A program made the translations under genes and the position numbers. A stretch of DNA of 7,425 nt from Petrotoga sp. UBA5851 (lineage in GTDB: Bacteria > Thermotogota > Thermotogae > Petrotogales > Petrotogaceae): NCBI GenBank assembly GCA_002431635.1, contig DJGH01000021.1, forward strand, positions 49,777-57,201. The letters run 5' to 3'. The notes under the pieces are model-generated. The model was given only the letters and a program-made list of their open reading frames with translations, ran no database searches and was not told the origin of the DNA. This document shows, piece after piece, positions 1 to 6,184 of the stretch. Positions within the stretch are counted from its first letter, which is position 1; each line of letters begins with the position of its first letter.

Positions 1-233
1 AGACTTGAAGCTATAAAGCTGTTATAACCGAAAGAGTTAAGTGCCTGTGTGTATTTTTTATTGACAGTATTATCCAAGATATAAAAATTACCAGAATATG
101 ACTCCGTTTTGGAAGGAATTACAAAGTTGACTATCATAGAATAAAGTAGAGCGATGGAAATGACAATGATGAAAAACATATTTCTTTTTGCTACTATAAA
201 GTCAATCATAAACTGACTGAAAAATGGTTTCAT
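1..233 (-). CDS. ABC transporter permease, N-terminal part (cut by left window edge)
   Basis: This is the start of a membrane protein, with 77 codons visible before the window ends. Translation begins MKPFFSQFMIDFIVAKRN. A hydrophobic stretch at about residues 19-40 (MFFIIVISIALLYSMIVNFVIP) is a likely first transmembrane helix. A polar segment of about 35 residues follows and may lie outside the membrane. A short basic cytoplasmic N-terminus, one helix and then a soluble loop is the usual opening of ABC-2 type export permeases. The ATG overlaps the stop codon of the upstream ATPase gene (TGATG), which implies translational coupling. A purine-rich AGGAAGGGGG inside the end of the ATPase gene sits 8 bases before the start. 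It is inferred to be the membrane partner of that ATPase. The substrate cannot be read from this fragment. The call rests on operon context and topology, not on a diagnostic motif. Confidence 0.75.
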   Translation of the reverse strand, partial: MKPFFSQFMIDFIVAKRNMFFIIVISIALLYSMIVNFVIPSKTESYSGNFYILDNTVNKKYTQALNSFGYNSFIASS

Positions 234-1087
234 CAGTTCAGCCCCCTTCCTGCCAGTTTTATAAATATCTCTTCAAGTGTTGCTTCTCGGCTGTGCATAG
301 TAATTATTTCATATCCGTCTATTACTTCTTTCAATCTCTTCTTATCTTCGTCCTTACCCAAAAAGAAAAGTTCAGTTAGAATTTTTTTATCTTTACGATA
401 TTCGACATTAACTGAGTAACTTCCGTACTTAAGCTTAAGTTTTTTAGGTGTATCCATTGCCAGGATCTGCCCTTCATTAAGGAAAGCTATACTATCGCAT
501 ATCTCATCAGCCAGAAACATGTTGTGAGTGGTGAGGAAAATGGTTTTCCCTCTTTCTTTAAAATCTGTTATGACCCTTTTGACCGATAATGCAGTTGCAG
601 GATCAAGTCCAGAAAGTGGTTCATCCAAGAAAAGTAGTTCAGGATCGTTTATTACAGCTCTTGCAAAAACCAGCCTTTGTTTCATGCCTTTGGAATAATC
701 GGATGTTTTTTTATGAGCGTCATTTTCCAGACCTACCCAGGAGAGTACCTGAAGCGGATCAAAAGTTTTCCTTGAAAACAGTCCTGCATAGTACTTAAGG
801 TTTTCATATCCGGTAAGCTTTTCGTATAAATTTGGAAGCTCAAAAGAAACACCTATCTTTTCAAAAAAATCCTTATTAAGTGAATCTATTTCAGTGCCTT
901 CTATCCAAATACTGCCTTCTTGTTTTTTAAGCAGTCCTGTAAGTATTTTCTGAACTGTGCTCTTACCTGCTCCACTTGGTCCAAGAAAACCGAATATCTC
1001 ACCTTTGCCGATATCGAAGCTTATACGCCTTACTGAATAATCTGAGTTTCCGTGATATTTATGAGATAAATTCTGCACGCTTATCAT
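233..1087 (-). CDS. ABC transporter ATP-binding protein, multidrug (fluoroquinolone-type) exporter family
   Basis: This is the nucleotide-binding subunit that powers an exporter by ATP hydrolysis at the inner face of the membrane. All hallmarks are visible in the 284 residues: Walker A GPSGAGKST (36-44), signature YSKGMKQR (131-138), Walker B LLFLDEP (151-157), D-loop SGLDP (159-163) and the switch histidine in TTHNM (H188). The Q-loop position carries glutamate (E83 in IGVSFELPNLYEKLT) rather than glutamine. As I recall, a GVSFE-PN stretch is typical of the subfamily annotated as fluoroquinolone-export ATPases. Residues from about 215 form a C-terminal extension common in drug-export ATPases. 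The start is supported by AAAGGAGG four to five bases upstream of the ATG. The gene is transcribed from a consensus promoter with three operator-like boxes and overlaps the permease start, so the two form an operon. The actual substrate is unknown; a drug or other toxic compound is inferred from the family and the repressor-like control region. Confidence 0.92.
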   Translation of the reverse strand: MISVQNLSHKYHGNSDYSVRRISFDIGKGEIFGFLGPSGAGKSTVQKILTGLLKKQEGSIWIEGTEIDSLNKDFFEKIGVSFELPNLYEKLTGYENLKYYAGLFSRKTFDPLQVLSWVGLENDAHKKTSDYSKGMKQRLVFARAVINDPELLFLDEPLSGLDPATALSVKRVITDFKERGKTIFLTTHNMFLADEICDSIAFLNEGQILAMDTPKKLKLKYGSYSVNVEYRKDKKILTELFFLGKDEDKKRLKEVIDGYEIITMHSREATLEEIFIKLAGRGLN

Positions 1088-1090
1088 ATA

Positions 1091-1100
1091 TTCCTCCTTT
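1091..1100 (-). promoter_or_regulatory. Ribosome binding site of the ABC ATPase gene
   Basis: Read on the minus strand this is AAAGGAGGAA, a near-perfect Shine-Dalgarno sequence just upstream of the ATG at 1087. Its upstream edge touches the third operator-like box. Confidence 0.85.
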
Positions 1101-1143
1101 ATACCATATGGTCTAGACTTGTCGGTCTAGACTGGCAGGTCTA
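1100..1143 (-). promoter_or_regulatory. Three tandem 16-bp TetR-type operator-like boxes
   Basis: Read on the minus strand, three imperfect palindromes of the form TAGACC-N4-(A/G)GTCTA follow one another at an exact 14-bp period, each overlapping the next by 2 bp. They are TAGACCTGCCAGTCTA (1143-1128), TAGACCGACAAGTCTA (1129-1114) and TAGACCATATGGTATA (1115-1100). The first begins at the last base of the -10 element and covers the predicted transcription start. The last ends at the ribosome binding site. TAGACC-N4-GGTCTA matches the box I recall for NemR-like TetR-family repressors, which often control drug or electrophile defence genes. No regulator gene is visible in the window; it may lie beyond the permease. 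That a TetR-type repressor binds here is inferred. Confidence 0.7.
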
Positions 1144-1171
1144 TTATAACATAATGTTATTTAGTTGTCAA
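1143..1171 (-). promoter_or_regulatory. Consensus sigma-A promoter of the ABC exporter operon
   Basis: On the minus strand, TTGACA (1171-1166) and TATAAT (1148-1143) are separated by exactly 17 bp, a perfect match to the housekeeping consensus. A TG at 1151-1150 adds an extended -10 element. Transcription should start near 1136, inside the first operator-like box. So strong a promoter with operators over its start suggests that it is normally held off by a repressor. Confidence 0.85.
1146..1160. repeat. 15-bp palindrome in the spacer of the exporter promoter
   Basis: ATAACAT-a-ATGTTAT is a perfect 7+1+7 inverted repeat lying between the -35 and -10 elements, slightly overlapping the latter. 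Its sequence is unrelated to the downstream boxes. It could be the site of a second regulator, or chance in AT-rich DNA. The 17-bp spacer argues against the MerR class, which typically acts on 19-20 bp spacers. Confidence 0.5.
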
Positions 1172-1173
1172 AT

Positions 1174-1200
1174 AAAAAAATCCGTCAGATTTTTGACGGA
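1174..1200 (-). terminator. Intrinsic terminator between the AlkZ-related gene and the exporter promoter
   Basis: On the minus strand, TCCGTCA and TGACGGA form a 7-bp stem with a 6-base loop, followed directly by seven T. It lies about 210 bases past the stop of the AlkZ-related gene and ends just upstream of the exporter -35 element. It would stop upstream transcripts and insulate the regulated promoter from read-through. Confidence 0.8.
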
Positions 1201-1407
1201 TAAGCTAATAGATTTTTTCCCTCACATAAAGTTGTAAAACCCATTAAAATAAAAATTTTCAGAAAGCATTTTATGCTAAGAAAAGTATATAGCAGATAAA
1301 GCCAGTACTTTATGGATAAAAAAGTAAAAATAGAGTATACGTTAGGCAGCCTTAAAATATTTTGTTTCTGACTGGTTTCCCGTTTTCATTTTAGAGAATA
1401 GAAAAGT
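1201..1407. other. Non-coding stretch, no supported gene
   Basis: This is the gene-free part between the AlkZ-related gene and the terminator. It is AT-rich and lacks a ribosome-binding-site-supported reading frame on either strand. A 15-codon minus-strand frame beginning at 1389 has no Shine-Dalgarno sequence and is not called. The stretch would be transcribed as a long 3' untranslated tail of the AlkZ-related gene if the hairpin at 1174-1200 is its terminator. No conserved RNA structure was recognised. Confidence 0.5.
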
Positions 1408-2082
1408 TTACCCAAAAAAAATTTTTGAAAGTTTAGTACGGTTAATCTTATCACTGAAGGAGGCGGCGCGGCCGATAATAATCTCTCTAGCTGTTTTGGG
1501 ATCAATTTTCTCGTTTGGACAAATCCAATCTTCTCCGGCCCAATCTTCAGTAAGACAGTATGTATTTGCAGGCCATCCATACTCTTCGCCTTTTATACTA
1601 ACTTTGCGTTTTGAACCGCAGATAGATAGAAAAAACATCCGTTCAAGTTCTTCAATAGCTTTGTCAGCCTTACTTGCTCCTTCTTTTTTACTTACGTTTA
1701 ATAAACTCCTTATATCTGCAGTACTGAGAACAGTTCCTTTTTCAAAAAGCTTATAAACCTTTATGATAGAAGCTGACAGTTCTCCAGAATCATACATTTG
1801 TATAATATCGTTTTGTGGATGCATGCTAGCATAAAACAACCGATAGTACTCTTTGGATATAAAGCCTTTATATCCTCCAAGAATACATCCAAAAGCCAGT
1901 GCTTTTTCTTCTACTGCCCGAATGCGCCACTGCCATGGGTCAGTGTCGGTATCTCCTGTATGCCATTGGGTTTCAATGGTTTCGTTATCTAGCTTCGGAA
2001 AACCGTCAGCAAACTTTCCGCTGAAAGCATAAAATCCAAGTTCATTTACTCTGTCTAGAAATTCCCGATAGTTTTTTATCAT
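1408..2082 (-). CDS. AlkZ-related small protein, function uncharacterised
   Basis: This is a 224-residue soluble protein with no signal peptide or membrane segment. The region around residues 38-53 (TQWHTGDTDTDPWQWR) and the motif FGCILGGYKGFIS (about 64-76) match, from memory, proteins annotated as AlkZ-related in Firmicutes. AlkZ itself is a bacterial DNA glycosylase of about 360-400 residues built from winged-helix domains that opens interstrand crosslinks. This protein is much shorter and any glycosylase activity is unproven. Residues of about 110-155 (KLFEKGTVLSTADIRSLLNVSKKEGASKADKAIEELERMFFLSICG) look like a winged-helix segment, and GWPANTYCLTEDW (about 169-181) is another likely family motif. 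The start is supported by GAGGTGG four bases upstream and a good promoter behind it. An eight-T run near the 3' end lies in a homopolymer-rich context, but the ending looks natural for the family. Homology is moderately sure; function is unknown. Confidence 0.65.
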   Translation of the reverse strand: MIKNYREFLDRVNELGFYAFSGKFADGFPKLDNETIETQWHTGDTDTDPWQWRIRAVEEKALAFGCILGGYKGFISKEYYRLFYASMHPQNDIIQMYDSGELSASIIKVYKLFEKGTVLSTADIRSLLNVSKKEGASKADKAIEELERMFFLSICGSKRKVSIKGEEYGWPANTYCLTEDWAGEDWICPNEKIDPKTAREIIIGRAASFSDKINRTKLSKIFFG

Positions 2083-2128
2083 TATTCCACCTCAAATAAG
2101 TATATGTGGTAAAATGGTATACAAAATT

Positions 2129-2157
2129 ATTATATCATAAAAATATTTTTTTGTCAT
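2129..2157 (-). promoter_or_regulatory. Promoter of the AlkZ-related gene
   Basis: On the minus strand, ATGACA (2157-2152, five of six consensus bases) and TATAAT (2134-2129) are 17 bp apart. TG at 2137-2136 gives an extended -10 element (TGATATAAT). The predicted start of transcription is near 2122, leaving a leader of about 40 bases before the ATG. Confidence 0.75.
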
Positions 2158-2184
2158 AACAGAATTTAATTTTTGTAGTATTAT

Positions 2185-2190
2185 TATAAT
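2185..2190 (+). promoter_or_regulatory. Likely -10 element of the flavodoxin-like gene
   Basis: TATAAT lies 32 bases before the plus-strand start codon. No good -35 hexamer is found at 16-18 bp upstream (GAATTT at the 17-bp position), so the promoter may be weak or activator-dependent. It is divergent from the AlkZ-related gene's promoter. Confidence 0.45.
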
Positions 2191-2221
2191 AGTAAAAGAA
2201 GATCTAAAAAGGGGGTACTAT

Positions 2222-2686
2222 ATGAAAACAGGCATTATAGTATATTCTAAAACAGGAAATACTTTTTATGTTGGGCAAAGGGTAAGGGAAAGCCTAGAAA
2301 AATTAGGACAGAAGGTTGTTTTAGAAAGGATAGGTATCTCTGGAAGTGAGGAATCAGGAAAATTTGAGCTTTTAAACATACCTGATGTATCAGAATATGA
2401 TACTCTTATTTTAGGCTCACCTGTTCATGGGTTTTCTTTATGTCCGGTTATGGTTAAGTATATTTCAGAAATGGTAGCGAAAGATAAAAAGGTAGTATGT
2501 TTTGTAACGCAATTTTTTGCATTTTCATGGCTTGGAGGCAACCGGGCTGTAAAGCAGATGGAAAGCCTTTGTGTTCAAAAAAATCTAAGCATCCTTTATA
2601 CTGGCGTTATTAACTGGTCTAACAAAAAACGTGAAGAACAGATTTTGAAGTTCATAGACAATATACTAACAGTATATAAGACATAA
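2222..2686 (+). CDS. Flavodoxin family protein
   Basis: This is a 154-residue cytoplasmic protein, close to the usual size of short-chain flavodoxins, which bind FMN and carry electrons in redox reactions. The N-terminus shows the FMN phosphate-binding loop after the first beta strand: GIIVYSKTGNT (about residues 4-14), with Ser9, Thr11, Asn13 and Thr14 in place. A second flavin loop fits at SPVHGFSL (about 66-73), after the strand DTLILG, and a third at about 95-107 (TQFFAFSWLGGNR), after the strand VVCFV. These loops differ from classical electron-transfer flavodoxins, so it may be a quinone or other FMN-dependent reductase-like member. AAGGGGGT six bases before the ATG supports the start. 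It is a single gene followed by a bidirectional terminator. The redox partner and physiological role are not evident from the neighbours. Confidence 0.85.
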   Translation: MKTGIIVYSKTGNTFYVGQRVRESLEKLGQKVVLERIGISGSEESGKFELLNIPDVSEYDTLILGSPVHGFSLCPVMVKYISEMVAKDKKVVCFVTQFFAFSWLGGNRAVKQMESLCVQKNLSILYTGVINWSNKKREEQILKFIDNILTVYKT

Positions 2687-2703
2687 TTTTAAAAAACACT
2701 TCT

Positions 2704-2750
2704 AAAAAAACTATCCCTAAGATATTTTCTCAGGGATAGTTAGTTATTTT
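2704..2750. terminator. Bidirectional intrinsic terminator between convergent genes
   Basis: AACTATCCCT (2709-2718) pairs with AGGGATAGTT (2732-2741). The 10-bp stem extends inward by AGA/TCT after one mismatch. For the minus-strand gene ending at 2749 the stem is followed by a run of T (2710-2704). For the plus-strand flavodoxin gene it is followed by the weaker TTAGTTATTTT. It probably serves both genes. Confidence 0.85.
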
Positions 2751-3411
2751 AGAACTTACCTTTTGGCGATACTACTATATCAAACGCTACAATATAATTA
2801 TCTGCAGGTCCCATATCAAAAGGAACATCAATATCTCCAGCTATAAGAAATTCCGGGCCTACCACTCTTCCATCAAGCTTTGAATTACCCTTTAGCCCTG
2901 TTACAGAAGAATTTGACAATGCATAGCCTGTTGCAGGTATTGCGTCAGCAATATCTTTTGTAAAGGTATAGGCAACTTGTGTGAATTTGTTCAATCTGTT
3001 GAATTCAACTAATTTCAAACCGCTCACGTTTTCACTTATATTGATTTTGTTCGAAGGAGCGTATTCATTATTTTTACTTACACTAATATCAACAAGCCCA
3101 TTTGAGATAACTGCTATAGCTCCAAATATCTGGTCTTTTACAAGTCCAGGTTTGGTTAGTACTATATCAGAAGATATATAATTGGTACCTTCTTTAAGTC
3201 CTCTGGTACTGTTAAGTGTTGCCCTGTTTATGAAATTACCTGATATCCACTGCATTATTTTTACATTAACAGTTTTATTGTTTAGTTCCAGATTGTTGCC
3301 ATTAATTACATGTTCATAAGCGGGATCTGTTATTCCGTTATAGGTGGGATATGCAGCAAATATTCCAATAGCCAAAACAAGTGTCATAACAACTGTGATG
3401 ATCTTTTTCAT
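2749..3411 (-). CDS. Exported protein of unknown function
   Basis: I do not recognise this 220-residue protein. It opens with a typical export signal: MKK, then a hydrophobic core to about residue 20 (IITVVMTLVLAIGIFAA), followed by a polar mature part. There is no lipobox cysteine and no cysteine anywhere. The cleavage region FAAYPTY lacks a clean small-x-small motif, so it could be cut inefficiently or stay anchored. The mature part is rich in Asn, Ser, Gly and alternating hydrophobic residues (such as VNVKIMQW, GLVDISVS, YIVAFDIVVS), suggesting a beta-sandwich-like fold. No catalytic motif, repeat, sortase signal or second membrane segment is visible. GGAGGT seven bases before the ATG and an upstream promoter support expression. 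It lies downstream of the diguanylate cyclase gene in the same direction with a 173-bp gap. A link to c-di-GMP-controlled surface behaviour is possible, but there is no direct evidence. Confidence 0.8.
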   Translation of the reverse strand: MKKIITVVMTLVLAIGIFAAYPTYNGITDPAYEHVINGNNLELNNKTVNVKIMQWISGNFINRATLNSTRGLKEGTNYISSDIVLTKPGLVKDQIFGAIAVISNGLVDISVSKNNEYAPSNKINISENVSGLKLVEFNRLNKFTQVAYTFTKDIADAIPATGYALSNSSVTGLKGNSKLDGRVVGPEFLIAGDIDVPFDMGPADNYIVAFDIVVSPKGKF

Positions 3412-3453
3412 TAGTTATACCTCCATATATTTTTTCATCTTAATTCTGACTAT

Positions 3454-3481
3454 AGAATACGCTATATATGTTAACGGTCAA
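3454..3481 (-). promoter_or_regulatory. Likely promoter of the exported-protein gene
   Basis: On the minus strand, TTGACC (3481-3476) and TATTCT (3459-3454) are 16 bp apart, each matching five and four to five consensus bases. Predicted transcription starts near 3447, giving a leader of about 36 bases, too short for a riboswitch. Confidence 0.5.
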
Positions 3482-3584
3482 GCTCTAAAATTACGTTTTT
3501 ATAAAATAAAAGGAAACGTCAAGAAACATATAGATGCATTTTTTACTTTCTTTTTACTTATGATCAGCATATATGCTTTTTAGA

Positions 3585-6044
3585 TCAATCTGTTATGATT
3601 ATTGTATTTCTTCCGGAGTGCTTGGCGGAGTAAAGCCTGCTATCTGCTTTTTCAACAAGCTTTTCAACTGTAAAATCTTCTTCTGCATCTTTGCAGTCAG
3701 ATATTCCCGCACTGAAGGTAAAACAGATTGTAGCATCTCCATAGACATACTTCTTTTGCCGCACATCGGTTAATATTCTTTCAACGATAATTAAGGCTGT
3801 TTCTTTACTTACCCAGTCAAGGATTATCATAAATTCTTCTCCTCCATATCTTCCCAAAACATCGTAAGGACGAAGGTTATGAGTTATTGTTTTTGTAAAC
3901 TCTTTTAATATATAATCTCCTGCCTGATGACCAAACGTATCGTTTATTTTTTTAAAAAAATCAATATCAAGGATGGCAACAGAAAAGTCCTTTTTTGTTC
4001 TTGTGTGTTCTGAAATCATCGAAGATAATCTTTCAAAAAGATGTCTGCGGTTATAAACCTCAGTAAGAGGATCTCTTATAGCAATTTCTCTGTACTTTTT
4101 TTCCGTTTCGATCTTGTCGGTTATGTCCCTTGCAGCAGCATAAATGATCTTGCCATAAGGATGGGATCTCCATTCTATATATCTGTACTCATCATTTTTG
4201 GCACGGTAGCGGTTAACAAAATCAACAACCTCATGCTGTTGTGAAAGCTTAGACATAGCTTCCAGTGTGTTTGGTATATCATCAGGATGAACAAAATCAA
4301 GAAACTTGCTTTTTTCAAGATATTCTCGCGAGTATCCCAGAACGTTTATCCATTCACTGTTTACTTTTAGAAAATTCCCATCTATATCGGCTATACACAA
4401 AAGGTCAAGGTTAACCGAAAAGAATCTTTCCAGTTCATCCGAACGCTCTTTTTCATTTGTTATATCAACATTTGTTCCCACCCATCGGTAAGGAGTACCG
4501 TCTTTTTGTCTTAACAAGCTGCCGCGGGTGAGAATCCATTTCCAGGAGTTGTTTTTCGTTTTCAGTCTGTGGATAATTTCGTATTTTTCTGTCTTTCCAT
4601 TGAGATAATCTTTAATTGCCTTTTCAATTTTCTGGACATCATCTTCATGCCAAAGTTTTTTCCATCCTTCAAAAGAATTTTCGATCTCATTTTCGTCATA
4701 ACCGAGCATACTTTTCCATAATTTTGAAAAATATACTTTATTATTAATCATATCCCAATCCCAAAGTCCCATCTCAGCGCCTTCAAGGGCAAGAGAAAAT
4801 CTTTTTTCTGCTTCTTTAAGATTATCTTCAGCTTGCTTTTGACCTGTTACATCAATAGTAACCGTAAGTAAGCTTTTTTTGTTTAAATCATCCAAAATAG
4901 CTCCGGTAAAAAGATTCTGTATGATTCTGCCAGAACTGGTAGTTATTCGCACCTCTCTTAGAGATACTTTCCCATTTTTTAGAAGTTCTTGTTCAATCTC
5001 TTTATTTGTGGCTTCATCTATGAAAATTCCAATCTCTTCAAGAGTTTTCCCAAGTATGTCGGTTTTTTTGTATCCATATTTATTCAAAAAAACTTCGTTT
5101 GCATCTGTGAAAATACCTGTGGGGAAATCACGTATTGACATGGAAGCAGGATTGTTTTCAAAAACAGTTTTCAGCTTGTTAAGCAGAATATTTTCCTTTG
5201 TAACATCCTTAGAAATAACAAAAATGCTTTCTTTCCCATTCCATTGAGCTGCCCATATTCTTGTCTCCACATAAATAATATTATTTTCTGAAGTAATAAG
5301 AGGAAGCAGACGGGAGGTTCTGTCACCTAGAAAAACAGATTTCATTAATTCTTTGATTTCTTCTTTCCTATCTTTCGGATGAATATCCCAAATTTTTTTT
5401 CTTTTTAGCTGCTCCAAGGTATATCTTAGTTTTTTAATAACTGCTGTATTAACGTGAAGTATATTCCCCTCCATATCTCCTATGAAAAAAAGATCTTCAA
5501 CAGTGTTAAAAAAAGTTCTTGTATTCAGTTCAGAATTTCTAAGTGTTTCCTGATAGTTTTTAACTTCAAGGATATTAGATACAAGTGAAGCTAGAGTTTT
5601 AAAAAATTCTATGGATTTAACGCTCCATACATGCTCTTTGAGGCAGTCATCACATCCTATAAATCCTCTAAGACTGTCCTGAAAAAATAGTGGAAATATT
5701 ATCAGTGAATGTATAGATTGATTTTTTAATATTTGATAGATATTTTTATCATTTTCTTCTGTAATATTTACATAAAGATACTCGCGTCTGAGAAAAATTT
5801 CTCTTAAGCCTGGAAATGCTTCATATTTGAATTCTTTAAGAAAACCGATCTTTGAGGATATGTTTTCATTACACCACTCATAGCTGCTTGAACCTGACGA
5901 ATCATCCTCATCAAGAAATATATAAACTCTGCTTACATTAAAATGTTTTCCGATCTTCTCAATAGATATGCTTATTTTTTTATCGGAATCATCTTTTCCT
6001 GTAAGTATTAATCCAATTTCCGATAAGAGTTTTATGTCTTTCAT
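3585..6044 (-). CDS. Diguanylate cyclase with GAF and four PAS sensor domains
   Basis: This enzyme is predicted to make the second messenger cyclic di-GMP from two GTP. It has 819 residues from the chosen start. The order is: GAF-like domain (about 10-160), four PAS domains (about 175-285, 288-402, 412-530 and 537-645) each ending in a PAC-type motif such as SKDVTKEN, TIDVTGQK, NVDITNEK or ARDITDKI, then a GGDEF domain (about 650-819). The cyclase carries RDPLTEVYNRR, the metal-binding DIDFFKKIND, and GGEEF (734-738). The product-inhibition site RPYD (725-728) lies five residues before GGEEF, as expected for feedback control. There is no EAL or HD-GYP domain and no membrane segment, so it is probably a cytoplasmic sensor-enzyme. 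An ATG at 6077 is in frame, but it lacks a ribosome binding site and lies where transcription should begin. The ATG at 6044 has AGGTG four bases upstream and is preferred. The signals sensed are unknown. Confidence 0.9.
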   Translation of the reverse strand: MKDIKLLSEIGLILTGKDDSDKKISISIEKIGKHFNVSRVYIFLDEDDSSGSSSYEWCNENISSKIGFLKEFKYEAFPGLREIFLRREYLYVNITEENDKNIYQILKNQSIHSLIIFPLFFQDSLRGFIGCDDCLKEHVWSVKSIEFFKTLASLVSNILEVKNYQETLRNSELNTRTFFNTVEDLFFIGDMEGNILHVNTAVIKKLRYTLEQLKRKKIWDIHPKDRKEEIKELMKSVFLGDRTSRLLPLITSENNIIYVETRIWAAQWNGKESIFVISKDVTKENILLNKLKTVFENNPASMSIRDFPTGIFTDANEVFLNKYGYKKTDILGKTLEEIGIFIDEATNKEIEQELLKNGKVSLREVRITTSSGRIIQNLFTGAILDDLNKKSLLTVTIDVTGQKQAEDNLKEAEKRFSLALEGAEMGLWDWDMINNKVYFSKLWKSMLGYDENEIENSFEGWKKLWHEDDVQKIEKAIKDYLNGKTEKYEIIHRLKTKNNSWKWILTRGSLLRQKDGTPYRWVGTNVDITNEKERSDELERFFSVNLDLLCIADIDGNFLKVNSEWINVLGYSREYLEKSKFLDFVHPDDIPNTLEAMSKLSQQHEVVDFVNRYRAKNDEYRYIEWRSHPYGKIIYAAARDITDKIETEKKYREIAIRDPLTEVYNRRHLFERLSSMISEHTRTKKDFSVAILDIDFFKKINDTFGHQAGDYILKEFTKTITHNLRPYDVLGRYGGEEFMIILDWVSKETALIIVERILTDVRQKKYVYGDATICFTFSAGISDCKDAEEDFTVEKLVEKADSRLYSAKHSGRNTIIITD

Positions 6045-6084
6045 CACACACCTGCCATTAAGTATTCTATAGGTCATGCTATTA

Positions 6085-6113
6085 ATTATAACTCATTTTT
6101 AATTTTTAATACA
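6085..6113 (-). promoter_or_regulatory. Likely promoter of the diguanylate cyclase gene
   Basis: On the minus strand there is a perfect TATAAT (6090-6085), with a poor -35 match TGTATT (6113-6108) at 17 bp. Transcription would start near 6078, at the in-frame ATG at 6077. This supports translation from the downstream ATG at 6044. Confidence 0.5.
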
Positions 6114-6149
6114 CACAAGAAAGATTATATTAACTTTTCTATTATATGT

Positions 6150-6184
6150 AAAAAAACTTCCGTGTATGCAAACGGAAGTTTTTA
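6150..6184 (-). terminator. Intrinsic terminator of the GT51 glycosyltransferase gene
   Basis: On the minus strand, the arms ACTTCCGT and ACGGAAGT (extended by flanking A-T pairs to about 12 bp) enclose an 8-base loop, followed by a run of T. The stem begins at the stop codon itself (6182-6184). Confidence 0.9.

Noticed and set aside
1387..1389. ATG of a 15-codon minus-strand frame (MKTGNQSETKYFKAA) just after the AlkZ-related gene
   Set aside because: It has no ribosome binding site and is very short. It is best treated as untranslated sequence.
1386..1580. Minus-strand 64-codon frame overlapping the end of the AlkZ-related gene
   Set aside because: It lies out of frame within a better-supported gene, its composition does not look like a real protein, and it has no start signal.
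3493..3519. ACGTTT and AAACGT arms upstream of the exported-protein gene, considered as an operator or riboswitch stem
   Set aside because: The arms are short with a long AT-rich loop. They lie upstream of the predicted transcription start, and no known riboswitch features are present.
3344..3583. Plus-strand 79-codon frame with a hydrophobic translation across the exported gene's start and the intergenic gap
   Set aside because: The hydrophobicity mirrors the signal-peptide coding strand and AT-rich intergenic DNA. There is no ribosome binding site, and the region is better explained by the promoter and start of the minus-strand gene.
3561..3587. Palindrome AGCATATATGCT flanked by TGATC and GATCA at the end of the diguanylate cyclase gene, considered as a terminator
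   Set aside because: The inner palindrome leaves no workable loop, the outer stem is only 5 bp and no U-run follows. It may be chance.
4879..5247. Plus-strand 122-codon open frame opposite the diguanylate cyclase gene
   Set aside because: It is antisense to a well-conserved PAS-domain coding region, with no ribosome binding site and no recognisable family.
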